Below the pieces are notes generated by a model, which made no database searches, was not told where the DNA came from, and saw only the letters and a list, made by a program, of their open reading frames with translations. From contig CM065304.1 of assembly GCA_033032175.1 (NCBI GenBank), positions 9,114,001 to 9,178,000 of the forward strand: a DNA stretch of 64,000 bases, in the 5' to 3' direction. The number at the start of each line of letters is the position of its first letter. Position 1 is the first letter of the stretch. The translations under genes and the position numbers were made by a program. This DNA comes from Saturnia japonica. Lineage: Eukaryota; Arthropoda; Insecta; Lepidoptera; Saturniidae. Shown here in pieces: positions 47,611 through 61,300 of this stretch.

Positions 47611-47656
47611 GTGTAAACTGCGATGTTTACACAAACATACGCCGCGGTTGTTTACG
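47611..47656. promoter_or_regulatory. Forkhead-motif cluster
   Basis: Within 46 bp: GTAAAC (47614), GTTTACACAAAC (two opposed forkhead cores, 47625-47636) and TTGTTTAC (47648-47655), the last being the classical FOXO/DAF-16 element. A TGACGTAA CRE/bZIP-like site lies about 40 bp upstream at 47576. The surrounding 47460-47700 is GC-richer than its neighbours, so it could be an enhancer or an unrecognised promoter. Confidence 0.4.
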
Positions 47657-47954
47657 ACGCGAACATCATTTCGAAGTCTTGAAAAGTTTGCAGTTGCTTC
47701 GAGATATTTAGGGAACAGGATTTTTCTATCTTTTTAATCGAGTTGTAAAACTTAGTTCTAAAAAGAATCGATAATCGTATAATTAACTTCCAATTTAAGT
47801 CATGCTACATCTCTAAAATATACATTTGGTATATGTTATGTAAGCCTTTTTATGATTAACAAATTGTAGTTCATTACAACTACGAACGATTATAAAAAAC
47901 CAACTAATTTAACAGTTCTGATAGCTACATAACAAAATCTGTTTAAATACAATA

Positions 47955-48330
47955 TATCTATACTAATATTATAAAGCTGAAGAGTTTGTTAGTTTGTTTG
48001 GTTGAACATACTAATCTCAGGAACTACTGCTTCGAATGGAAAAAATATTTCAGTGTTGTTATCGAGGAAGGCTATAGGCTATATTACATTACGCTATGAT
48101 CGATAGGAGCGGAGCCTCGATGAAAAATGTTGGAGAAACGGGCAAATTCTATTTCTTTTGAGAGCTTCCATTGCGTTAGCCGCGTAAACGGTTAATGTTA
48201 CGCAATAATCATGTGTGATGGAATTGTTTCTCTTAAAAAGTTCTAAAAAAGTCCGCGATAGCATATAGCTATCTTTTAAGGTTTACTCAATATAACCTGT
48301 TTTATGCTAATAAAATTTGTTCTAAAATAA
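47955..48330. repeat. LINE-tail-like dispersed repeat
   Basis: Starts 'ctatactaatattataaagc' and 'tgaagagtttgttagtttgt', then 'atctcaggaactactgcttc', a classic lepidopteran non-LTR element 3' tail. Its second half is a sibling of 22310-22500. Confidence 0.6.
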
Positions 48331-51240
48331 TGAATTATTTGCGGTGTTTTTATATATATTGTATTAATCCTTATCGAAATAAATACGTTATTCATCACAA
48401 GCATTTCATTTTGAACAAAATTGCCCTTTACAGTAATTGATTTAAAGTAATATCTTAGGAGATATCATAGTTTTAAAATAACTCGGCAGCAAAATAATGA
48501 TCAAATAACGCGAGCGCATTTTTATTATGCAGAATAATGTGGGAGCAGGCGGCACCTAATAATACAGTGCCTACGACCCACTTTCTCTCTTTTTCTCTTA
48601 CATGATACTGAGTTAAGTTGCGCGGGTCAGCTAGTATAATAATATAATTAAACATTTATGTAGTCATTATTCGTAACACTTTTAGCCCTCGATAAACTAG
48701 AGTACCAGTAGTAACAATTACCTTATTTTAATTAGGTTTTGTGATAATACATAAGCTCCAGTGAAAATGATTATTTATTAATTGGTTTATATATTTTACT
48801 TAATGTAACATTACATAAATTGGATGCTGATAAGCAATACAGTGTCAACCCTCAAAACCTAAAAAAATGAGTTTTTGGTGTCAAACGCAAAATCATTCAA
48901 TAAAGTACATTTTGCAAAATAGTCATATGTAATATAAATTGTTATTTATAATACAAAAATATCAAAAAACTTAAAACGAAATCAGTAACCATCCAACAAT
49001 ATTTTGCATCATCGTCTTACATACCTTAACATTTTTCTTTCGTTGTAAGAAGCACCATCTTTTGTTTTCGTAAAGTGTCAAAAAAAAATTATTAGGCATA
49101 TAGAAAAATTCAAATCAGCTATTTATTTGTAAGGAGTGTCAACTACGAAGTCACAAGTTACAAATGTTAAACAAGAATAAAAGTAATCTTTTAAGAAAAA
49201 TACATCAGCACAAGAGTACTATGTTGTTGTTATAATCTGGGATATGTAAGAATAATAAGGTAAGTCTGAAAATATGAATTTTCTGGTTATTTTGTTAGAA
49301 TAATATTTTGATACTATATTACCGGTTTAATTAACAAAACATTTTAAAATCGATACTGTTTTATTTTTCAATATAAGATACTTTTTTTTCCAGGCGAGAA
49401 TAATAAAAATTATCAATTAAATCATTAATAATTGCGTCAAAGTCAATTGTTGAGTTTGACATGTTATTGAAAAATAACATAAAGGCTATTCAATGTTACA
49501 TGTTATACACATACTACACTAATTCACTTAACATACAAACGAATTAATAGTAACTTTATTTTCAAATTTAGCAATATGTTATGTTTCTTAACATGAACTT
49601 TGGAACACTATAGCACATAGAATGTTTTGCAATACCAAAAATCCCGTTTCTTGGAGAAAATTGATTGCTACCAATGTTCTTAATAAATTCGTTCTTTTAC
49701 GACATAAAAAACATCAAAACGAGATAAATTTTTATAGTAGCTTACAATTTTCAATATTATTATTCAAATAAGCATGTTAAACTTTTAACTGCCATTTTCT
49801 CAAAATGGTGAATCTGTAGGTTGACAATACAGTTGCATATCAGCATCCAATTATACCTAATACGATTTTTGGTTACTTTTAGTAGCTTATAAAAAGCATT
49901 TTTATAGCAAATAAAGTAATATATTACCATGTTTTTATTTTTTGATTTCTTCAAGTATATTATTATAAATATTGTAAAATTTATTATGCTTAAATATGAT
50001 GTATTATTTATTTATCACAAGTATTAAGCCTACCATACATGAGCAGTTTTACCTTCAGTTCCGACGGACCTGATATAAATCTGTACTGTGTATGCGTAAT
50101 ACGGCCTCCAGGTTAACGCGCATACAGCGGCGCTATGCGGCGACCGGAGCGACGGTAAAAACTTGCAACAAACCGGAATAAACTGATGCTATCGTTTCGT
50201 ATATGTACACGCATCCGTTTAGACGGAATTGCCGCAGTTTTGTTAATCTGTTCAGATTTATCTCTACATGTATAAGATGTATATTTCAAAAATGTCATTC
50301 TTATCATAATAGTTATCCATCCTATCAGTACTTCGAATTAGAAAGAGATCATAACTATATCCATTACGTCAGTTTCATGAAAAAAAATATCCTGGTACGT
50401 AATTTCAGCATTCTCATTTAAATATTTTTTTCATATTAACACGTGCATAATTGTGATATTACAATACCTCTTCCCTTCAATAAATTGGCACCATCAAAAA
50501 TATCACGTGAAAAGTGGCAACCCTTTCTAGATTACATAATCAACATTTCAATCAATAATTCAGTACATAACTATAAGAATACTAGTAAAAATTCTAAAGT
50601 GCCGTTTTATGAGTTTTATAGTAGTTCCTACACCTATTATTTCAATTACTCTTAGTTTTGTGCGTTACAGCCCTACCGATACAATACGTCTATATTTCTT
50701 CTACTTATTTCTTATACTATTAGGAGTAAAATAAAAAAATATTTTACATACATTATGCAAAACGCTTTGGGTAAATTAAACACCCGCGCGGTGAGTATGG
50801 TGTTAAAAGTAGGTAATAAAACCGTGTCATCCTATTTTTTTATAATACATACTATATACAAGTACATATTTGAAAAAAATAGGCCATGTGACCCGTTTAT
50901 TTATCCTAACACTACATTTTATTTATCATAGAGTTAATGCAGATTTTTATATAATTATCCTATATCCAATACATAATAATATAAAATACGGTCAAGTTTT
51001 TGGTTTACAAACTAGTCTTCACTCCTGTGTATACATGTTATCTGTCAAATGACGACGTATGCGCAAGTCAATAGTCACTTCTAATTTCGAATTTTGTTCA
51101 ATTAAAAATTACAAAATTTGTTATACAACTTTCATAAATTAATGATTATAAAGTGAGCTAATAATAACGTTAATATTACTATAATATTAACATTAATAAA
51201 CATTACAATATATTTTATAAACATATATTTGGAACTAAAA
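48331..51240. other. AT-rich intergenic DNA
   Basis: No gene or named element was seen. A GC-richer patch at about 50080-50160 has no ORF or motif I recognise. Confidence 0.45.
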
Positions 51241-51243
51241 TGT

Positions 51244-51960
51244 AACATTCAAATTATAATTCTATAGAATTAACGATGAGCGTGCGCTGTTCGTCATAAT
51301 ATGTGATAATTATTTATACATTGACTCAACACATTAATCTAAGTTGTAAAATAAATTTCATATTACAAATAAGTTACATAATTTAAAAAAAATGTGATTA
51401 TATGTAACAGTTTATATTAAAAAATCGCTGACTCCAAGTGGTCAAGTGCACAAAAAATATAACATTCAAATCATAATTCTATAGAATTAACGATGAGCGT
51501 GCGCTGCGCGTCATAATATGTGATAATTATTTATACATTGACTCTAAACACATGAATCTAAGTTGTAAAATAAATTTCATATTACAAATAAGTTACATAA
51601 TTTAAAAAAAATATGTGATTATATGTAACAGTTTATATTAAAAATGTGATTATATGTAACAGTTTATATTAAAAAATCGCTGACTCCAAGTGATCAAGTG
51701 CACAAAAAATATAACATTCAAATCATAATTCTATAGAATTAACGATGAGCGTGCGCTGCGCGTCATAATATGTGATAATTATTTATACATTGACTCTAAA
51801 CACATTAATCTAAGTTGTAAAATAAATTTCATATTACAAATAATTTACATAATTTCAAAAAAAATGTGATTATATGTAACAGTTTATATTAAAAATGTGA
51901 TTATATGTAACAGTTTATATTAAAAAATCGCTGACTCCAAGTGATCAAGTGTACAAAAAA
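51244..51960. repeat. Three-unit tandem repeat (217-252 bp units)
   Basis: Units start at 51244, 51461 and 51713 with 'aacattcaaa' and include 'aattctatagaattaacg', 'atgagcgtgcgctg' and 'aaatcgctgactccaag'. Units 2 and 3 carry an extra duplicated block of about 32 bp ('atgtgattatatgtaacagt'), which explains the longer period. The array ends 115 bp from the PLC-gamma stop codon. Confidence 0.95.
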
Positions 51961-52075
51961 TTATCCCGTAACGTATGTTACACAATAACATCGAAGCGTA
52001 CGAATTATTGCAGAAATACTCTTATGTAAGCTAGCTTCGTTTGCTACGTTCAGCAGGATGCGCCTTACTTGTATA

Positions 52076-52326
52076 CTAGCGTTTCGACATAATAGAGAGA
52101 TGCACCAGAAGAGAAGACAGCCCCAACTCTTCTGAGAAAGCATTGTGCAGCGGTACACTGCGGTAGCCTGTACGCAGACACGTCAATGGGTAGGTCACTT
52201 GACCAATGAAATTTGGCTCACCGAACACATCTTCGTCCTGTACTAAGAAGCGGATGAGCGCCAGTTCCGGATTTGCTACTTCGATTTCGCAGATTTCGTT
52301 CCATATCGGATTTAAACCGTTGTCAG
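52076..52326 (-). CDS. PLCG: PLC-gamma last exon: C2 domain end and stop
   Basis: Acceptor 'ttttcag|ct'. It encodes '[16 protein letters not shown]', '[17 protein letters not shown]' and ends '[11 protein letters not shown]' before TAG at 52076-52078. These are the C2 beta-strands found in all PLCs. The protein ends right after C2, shorter than mammalian PLC-gamma1, which has an extra tail. Confidence 0.95.
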
Positions 52327-55300
52327 CTGAAAAGTAGAATTGACTTTTAGTCTTTACTCATGATACCTTCACGCCTGTATTCCCCGAAGGGTTAGGCAGA
52401 GGTGTACTAATGTACACCCACAGTGCGCCGAGTATGTTGTTAGGTTCCATGTAATAGGGGGCGAGCCTATTGCCATTAATCGGGCACCAAAACCAGACTC
52501 CGAGCTGCTACTGAGAATTTCATAGGAAAAACCCAATAACACTTTGCTCGACCTGGGATTCGAACACAGGACCTCGCTCATAACTCGCTTTACTTCTATA
52601 TAAAAAAACTTTACACAGAACACGTTGGTTCAAATGATAGCAAATATTATTATGATAAACAAAAGTAACATTACTAGACGGAATTTGAACCATAAAAGAC
52701 ACTTTTAAAACATGTTTACAGCCTTATAAACTTAATAAAACTTACTAAAATTAATCTAGTCTATAAATATTAAATATGTAACACTAACCAACAGTTTTGG
52801 TAACCAGTTTAATTCCGCTGTCATAATCGGCGCCAATAATTTCCACTTCCACGAAAGGACTAGCAGTGCCACGACCAGATTTAGACAAATGCCGGGCACC
52901 AATTACTCTTAGCATTACCGTCAACCCTTTCACCTTCTTTTCAATACTCTTTTTATCATATGGATTGTAGTCATCGGTAAACAAAAAATCAGGCTTTAGG
53001 ACATAACCGCAACCACCGTTTTGCTTAAACTTTCCCATGTTAATCTGCATAGGTTTATCAGCAGTCTGATAGTTCAAAGCCACCATTTGTGAACCACAGT
53101 GCCAAAACGGCATTGGATTATAATTCGAAGAATCGATCCTCTGGCCTTTAGGATATATGCGGCTCAATTGGATTGTATGGTATTTGAGGAAGAAAGTATA
53201 GTTTTGTTGGCACATCAATTTATCCGCTTTAGTTTCAGGAAACGATGACATTTCATTAAATATGAATCCACGGTTGCGTAACCTTTCTTGGTTGTAGGTG
53301 ACGGAGCGGCAGTAAACAATGAGATCAGACATTTCTTTAGCGATACGCCAAGTGCGTTCCATTTTGCGGTGTTGCAAAGACCTAGCTGTCGCACAGTGGG
53401 CTGCTTCTTTGATAGCCGCAAGCCATTCGAGTGCCACCTCCCTGCTGGGAGCGGCCATATCAAACGGAGCACACATAGATGGGCTCTGGATGCGAACTAA
53501 CCATCTCGGGACGCCACCTTCCTGACCGAGCACAAGCTCGACAACAGCTCCCAAAACATCGACGTACCCTTTTTGAAGAGAGCCTAAAGCAGCTGATTCA
53601 TTTTCAATGTTGCCCTAAAATAAAATAGGTGTGGGTGATAATGATTGCGTAATTAAACATTAATATCATATCAATCGACTACCAAGGCAAACTTCATGGA
53701 ATAATTTTCTTGAGAAAGCACTAACAGTTTAGACATAATTTTCCTGATGTGGTCATAATAAATTTGAATATCTAATGAACTACCCATGTATCTTTACTTA
53801 ATGCATGCAGAAAATACATGCAAAATAATAACAAAAGCAAGGCCAGAATGTGCATAATGTAAGTCAAAGTAAATCAACATAAAACTTTGATATACTTATG
53901 TAAATATGCGAAATATAAGTACAGAAAATCAACTGAAAGCTTTGATGTAAGTACCTATATGTAAATTTGCACAATATACAAATACTTTATTTTATATATA
54001 CACGAAAATATAGAAATCTTTTCGATGTCCATTTGTTTAATTGTAAATCATCATTATTTATTTAATTCGTCTTCGTTCGTATTAGAATTATTTTTTGTCT
54101 GATTTAGCTAAGTACGAACGACAACTGAAACATGTTTAAATTAACTTTTAATTATAATAAATCTGATTCTACGAGTTTAAACGAAAAAAAAAAAAATCCA
54201 CAGATAATATATCAAAAATTAAAATTACGACGAAATACTGTCAATATATAATAAAAGAGTTGATAATGATATGTAATGAATTAACCAATAGTTATTGGTA
54301 TCATACCATGACAATAACATAACAGTACCTAATAACATCTAACATCTAATCTGTTGTAGGCTACTCTGACTTAGCTGGTAACTGGTATTACAAAATTTAA
54401 TTTATAATTCGATTCGTTAACTCACGAATATTTAAGATGGGCTCGAACTTTCTAGAGATTTTGCCAAGTTTTTGAAACGAAAAAGCGATACTAAAATGAG
54501 ATAAACACATAAGATATCTCTATAGATATCTGTGTTAATCCTATAATTTAGCATATGAGAGACTGAGATAGAATATACATTTACGTATTAGCTTAAAGTT
54601 ATGAGAAGACCAGACTTCTACACACTGTTGTATGTACAGAGCGACTGGTCAATAGTTCGAGTCCCGCAAATTTAGGATTTTTAAGAAGAGATTGTAATGA
54701 AGATATTTTTATGTTTTCTGAAGGTTTCACATATACCACGTGTTTTTTTTTATTATTAATTTTATACTACACAAAAAAGTATGCCATTTCTTATAATTAG
54801 AATTTACGATTATCTACATAACTAATTTTATATCAGCCCAACATAGTTTTAATTAGTTTTTTTTTATTTCTAGTGAACCGTGCATGCACCCCATAATCAA
54901 CGAATATACAAGGTGTCCAGAAAGGGTATCGGGTATTTGTAAGTTCAATGAAAAAAAAATTATTTGTATGCAATAAAAAAGTTTATTGTTTATTATTAGC
55001 ATATGAATTGGAGAATTATTTGGAAAAGATGCTGTTATCCAAATGATGACCGTTACGTTGCTGGCACTCTTCTAAACGGAAACGAAGATTGGCGATAACA
55101 CGTTGACACATAGCTATCGATATTGCTGCCATTTCTGACCTGATGTTTTGCTTTAACTGGGTTAGATTCGTCGGATTGTTTTGATAAACCTTACTTTTAA
55201 GGTATCCCCATGCAAAATAGTCAAGCGGGCTAAGGTCGGGGCTTCTGGGAGGCCAGTTGATGTTACCCCTTCGCGAAATGACTTTATTAGGGAATAATTC

Positions 55301-58300
55301 GTTAACAACTTCCATTGAGTCATTTGAGGTATGGCAAGTGGCCCCATCTTGCTGGAACCACGTTCTTGAGTTGAAACCTGCAAACTCCTGCAACTCTGGG
55401 ACCAAAAAATTTCGCAACATATCGCAATAACGGTCACTATTCACATTAATTGCTCGGCCTCGTTGATCTTCATGAAAATAAGGACCAATTATGCCTTTAG
55501 CAGACATAGCGGCCCAAACAACGACCTTTGGGCTATGCAGGGGTCGTTCATGCTTTCGTCTCGGATTCTCCACTGCCCAGTACCGACAATTCTGCTTATT
55601 AACATGACCATTCAGGTGAAAATTTGCTTCGTCACTGAACAGTATGTTGTTAAAATTGTTAAATCGCTGCAGCATTTCGTTCGCAAAATTCAGTCGATTA
55701 GCATAGTACGTATCCTTCAATTCTTGAACCAATTGAATTTTATAGGCTTTTAGATGTAAGTCTTTCTTTAAAATCGAATGTAAAGACGATTTTTTGATGT
55801 TCAACGCTTGGCTTCGCTTTCGGATGGATAAAGACGGATTTTGACGAACCGACGCCTCAACTTCTTCAATTGTTTCTTCATCGCGAACTGAACGAGGACG
55901 ACCAGAGTTTTGAATTTTAACTGTCGCACCTGTATTCTCGAACAACCTGATCCATTTCCTAATGCTATCGTCACTTGGCGCGTGGCGTGTACGATATTCC
56001 GCACGATAGAGACGTTGAGCAGTCACTATTGAATCACCATTACGATAATACGCTCATACGCAAAATGCGCGATGCGTCCCCGAGTACTGTTCCATCGTGA
56101 CTAAAACTCCACAAAATGGCGGACGCCACGAACCCCTCCCCGCACCCTTTAGACGCCCCGTTTCGAATATGGCGCGAAAACAAATACCCGATACCCTTTC
56201 TGGACACCTTGTACTTGATAAAACGAATACTAACAGCAATATCGGACATGTGCGGCACCTCGATTTCTTCGACGTAATTTGCCGGGAACCAATGGTGACG
56301 CTTACCACCGTAATCTCCCCTCCACCACCCTTCGTCGGGTTTGTCTACGTTGATGATGATGGCATGCTTGCAAAATGACAATTCGTCATCTTGCCTCGCA
56401 CGGTAATCGTACAACGCCTTGACGGTCACCTGTAGCAAAACATTCTCTGTGCCCTTGTAAATTTTCTCCGAGCTTAACTTTCACCTACAAGGCGTAACGG
56501 GGAAGGGACCAACCAAATTTTGTTTTTAATGTCTGATGTCCCTCCTGTTAGGTAAAAGTTAATAGTTAATTGTACAGACAAGTAACTACTTTCATAATTA
56601 CTAAAATGTTTCAATCTGTTATGGAACGAACTACAAATTTTTAAAATTGTTTTTTTGTTTTTTGTTATAAGTATCGTATATACGTTCATATACATATATT
56701 ACATTTAGTAAAAAGTTGTTATTTGGACATTACAAACATGCACTTCAATTTTATTTGTTTGTATAAATGTATAGATATAAATGATAAATAATCTAGATAA
56801 AAATTTATAGTTAAGTAATTCTCGAGGTGTTCGTGATGTCGACTAATAGTCTCAGAGTACCTTCTTTACATAATATGGTACTGTCTTTTATATTCTTAGT
56901 ATGTCTATAGGTCGATTGACGCGATGTTATTACAGAGCCATCATTGGTTTAAAATATGAACTGCGAACTCCAAGCAAGTATTAAAGTAGGAATCAATTAT
57001 CGTGGTGGGCACGACTAATTTGGGTACAGATCCCTAGAACACCTACAGCTGGTGTAGGTGATCACGATCAAGTAAGCAATAATTATTGTCGTGTCCCATC
57101 ATCCAGCAAAATTTGCTGAGCAACATTATGACGCTGACAAGGACAATTTTATATTATCTATAGATTATCATCTTTCGGTGATAGCCGCTGTACCATCAAG
57201 GTATACAGCGGACATCTGGCTGGGGTAGAATAAAAAATTAAATGTGTATACAAATAAAAATTAGAGTACCATAGTTTTAGCTTCATTAAATTTATTTACA
57301 TAAATCTTTCATACCAACGAACAATGTCACTATAGCGGCATCGTTTCTCTTTGAACCTTATAATTTTTTATTAGTTTGTTTAACTTAGTTTTAAGCTAAA
57401 TATTTAAGTTATATTTCTGAAATTCTGTTTAATTAATGTATTTCAGTGAGTGGAAAGTTTATGTAATTGTATTTTTTAATGTACCTAAAAATGTCAAATT
57501 CGAAGTTATATGATACGGGAAAATCTTCAATTTATTCATATGCTCTTATCGAAAAATTGTGTACTGTTCTGTATATATGCTACATAAACACTTATTATGA
57601 TTAAAGACAATTAATTCAACAAAAAACAAAATAATGAAAAATACCTCATAGGTTATAGAGAGATGCTGACTCGAGGCGAAAAATTTAATATTGGATTACA
57701 TTCTATGTGCGTATGTATTTATGGTGATCCAGGACATTGACTAGGTACGTATTTTGTGGCAATTACTAATACGACAGTGTCTAAAAGCTCGTTATAAAAT
57801 TATTTACAAGTGATACGTCGATAATTAGCGTCTCTATTATCAAATCTTCTAAATATAACAACTAAAAAAGCAAAAAAATAAAAACATTGATTTACCTTGG
57901 AAGTGAATGACGTCGGGTCCATATAACCCGGGGTACCATAAACAGATACGTCATCAGGTGCCTACGACAAAAACATCAAGAAGGCTAACATAATAACATA
58001 AAGCTATGAACACAATTACAAAATGAATTAAATCCTATAAATGATATACATTAGTCTTCTACTAAAATTAACTTGAGGTGAAAAAAAAAACAGTTAATTT
58101 CATTCCTTTAAATGTTCCTCAAGTAGAATTGGATACAGATAATAATTCATATTGATTACAATAAACTACTATAGCAACGGTATTTCAAATAAATAATAAA
58201 ATAATAGACGTGACCAGTAATAGAAGGGTCAATGAATTATTTTACCTATACTTTGCTGTCCCTGAGTAATATCACAATTGTATTTGAGATTATTAGGCCC

Positions 58301-61300
58301 AACGGGAAACTTGATTCCGTTCTCAAAAATATTGTTCTATGAAACAATATTCCTGTCCGAAGACCATATTAACTTGTGAACTTTCATTATCACTTGCGGT
58401 TAATTTTTATTATAGAATAAAACGGCATGATGTAGTTTATCGTATGTAATATAAAAAAGCAATAAGGCAAAACACTTAAATACTGATTTATCTTCAGAAA
58501 TTTTGCGCTGTGTTTTCACCGTAAGTGGCTACTATTGTGTTTTCCTTAACTCGCCCGGGTTCGAGGTTGAATTTTCATAGGGCCTTCATCAGAATAAACG
58601 AAAACTATTTTTTTTTTTTTTAAATAACATAGTCTAATCTCTACAAAGTGTGGATACATTAGTTGAGTGACATAGATGTAAGTGCACGATAACCTACCTG
58701 AAACATACTTACATGAAAGCATGGACTTAAAAATTAACATCGAAAATAAAAATTGACTCACAGCAACAATGGTCCTGACGACTTCATCAGTAATAGGAAA
58801 CCAAAGTTTCACCCTCTTATACAAGGGGTTGACGCGATAATATGCTACAAGTTCCACCAGATTTTCGAACTTAACTGTACCAATTGTATACAGTCTACCC
58901 TCCTGCTTGATTCTACAATGTTTTATTTCCTTTCCAGTCCTGAAATAGATACGACTTATAGAAATATATCTCTCTCTTTGTTATTGTATTAAATAAAATA
59001 GATCAACAGACGTGTAGATACCGCCCACGCTCCGATATCTTAACCACAAAGGTATTGAAATGTAATACGAGTATAAACTGAACTATATACCTTTTGATTT
59101 TATATTTATGTCTCATATTATCTATCTTCTATAATAATGTATATAAAAGGCTTTGTCCTGACTGAATCATTATTGCCTAATTTAAGCTATGAATAGAAAT
59201 GCGAAATTTGGAGGATTGATTTTATAATGTAGGCATCGTTTAAGCAGGGATTTTTCTAAATTTAACTTCTAAGGCTACGTATAAAACAAAAATGTGTGTT
59301 GTAGCATGGAGGTACACGAGGAAAAAATCCACCAATAAGATTAATTCATTTTCCTAGCCTCGATTAGTGCATCTCTGGTGGTAAAGGCTAGCGGAGCTAG
59401 ACATTTGTACATACAAAAAGCGAGACTTGTCAGCGAGTGAGGCATGCATGCGAAACATGTGTGCAAAACGGTTTGAGGAGATACTGGACCGCTACGTATG
59501 CTCGTCCCGCTAACCTACACATCGTTTGACTGCTTTGCTACGCATCCTTGTACCGGCTAAGCTTCTCGCAAAGCTTTGGTGGAAACCGTCACACAGTTTC
59601 ACAGCGCTGTCACACAACCTCACACCACCTAGTTACTTCACACATCTCTGGTGGATACGCAGCCTAACGGTGAGAAAGTGAATACCAAAGTTTGCAAGAG
59701 AAATATTTATCGGTTCGGATTTATTATAAATTTGGTTGTAATATTACATATTCGACACAATTAATGAAACGCAAATATCGGCATTTTTTCAGATTCAAAC
59801 CAAAAGGGCACAAAGGGAATAACAGGTTTGTATTTTTCGGCTCATATTTTTTCTGTTCGGCTTGTTCCAAAATCGGTTCCAACAGCAACTTGGTAATTTT
59901 AGCAAGAAACAGTACAACCACCAGTGTGGCTTAAAAAGAAGTATGATTTATTGAATTCTAACTTTCTCTCGGCAGCTTTCTTCACAAAAATCCGTTTACA
60001 CAATTGGTTGATTTATATTTTATACTAGCTGTGCCCGTGACTTCGCTCACGTTGACTACAGAATGCCGTCGATCAGGCACACGTGCGAATATTGCTTCCC
60101 CGCTCCCGGCTATTTTAAAGACAAAAATCTTTATTTTGGGTATTCCTTAGAAGATAGACTCTCGCTGACTTTTTTGTAGGTCTTTTTAATGTCTACAATT
60201 ATGTAATACATTAATTTTATATATCTTTACTCAGTGGAGCAGGAATCATAAACTTCAAGGAATCTGGCAAAATGAAGGCAAGTACAGTAAGAGAGAACGA
60301 CAGGTTACACGAGAGCATTGTGTAGAGTCGCGGTCGCGGTGGAGAGTTCGTTGAATAAATTTAATATGGATGAAACTGTGGGTCACAAATATAAATGAAA
60401 ACATTACCTGAAACTTATAGCATAGGAGTTTGTCTCCTTTTCGCTCGGCCTTACGAGGAAAGCCCCATCAATGTTGGTTTTACGTAGCAACTCTTCGGCC
60501 TGGACACGTGTGCAGCGGGCATGGAACCAGTCCTGGTTCTCGTGCTTCTTAGGCTGAGGCACAGGTTCAGTAAGTGTTATTAAAAATTCCTAGAATGATA
60601 ATTACATATTATATTACGTAAACTACCTTTATTACAGAATACAATATATATTATCATATAAACCGTCATCACTACTACGAAATTATATATTTTGATTTAC
60701 GTAATTACGATGACAAAAAAGAAATTGCAAATAAACGTTATTAATTGTACTTATGTTAATTTTTATTGAGTTATATAGACCACAATCTCACGTGATTGTT
60801 AAGTGATGGCCAAAGATATAATAATATAGTAATCCAAGAAAATGAATTAGTTTTTATGAGCGACTGCCGGAACATGTCTATATGTGGTACTTGATGGTGG
60901 TAGGTCCCTAAACGATACAACAAATACAATACGATCTGTCCTTAAACAAAGGCTAATTATACATTACAGGATTTGAAACAATGATTATCTATCGACGCGA
61001 TATAGAGAAGGACTATGGATTCACAAGTATACGACGCAACTTAATAAATATATTTGAAATTTCTTTAATAAATAATTGGATAAAATACTCGATACCCTTA
61101 CCTGACTGCGCAGCGGATGTTGTCTGTAATGAGTAATTAGGCTGTAGAGGCTATCGAAGCATACTGTATCAATTAAATAATATTTCGTGACATCCTGCTC
61201 CTGTTTCAATTTAATCCGGCAATGGTTAACAGTTCCTTGACGCCAGAAAGACAGACAGTAGTCACCCACGAAAGTGACGCTTTCCCTGACAAGAAAAGTT

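Noticed and set aside
55016..56438. The SH3-exon ORF running into the transposon as a chimeric PLC-gamma/transposon protein
   Set aside because: A good donor (gct|gttagt) at 56235 joins in phase to the next true PLC-gamma exon; the extra residues come only from the transposon end and have no PLC similarity.
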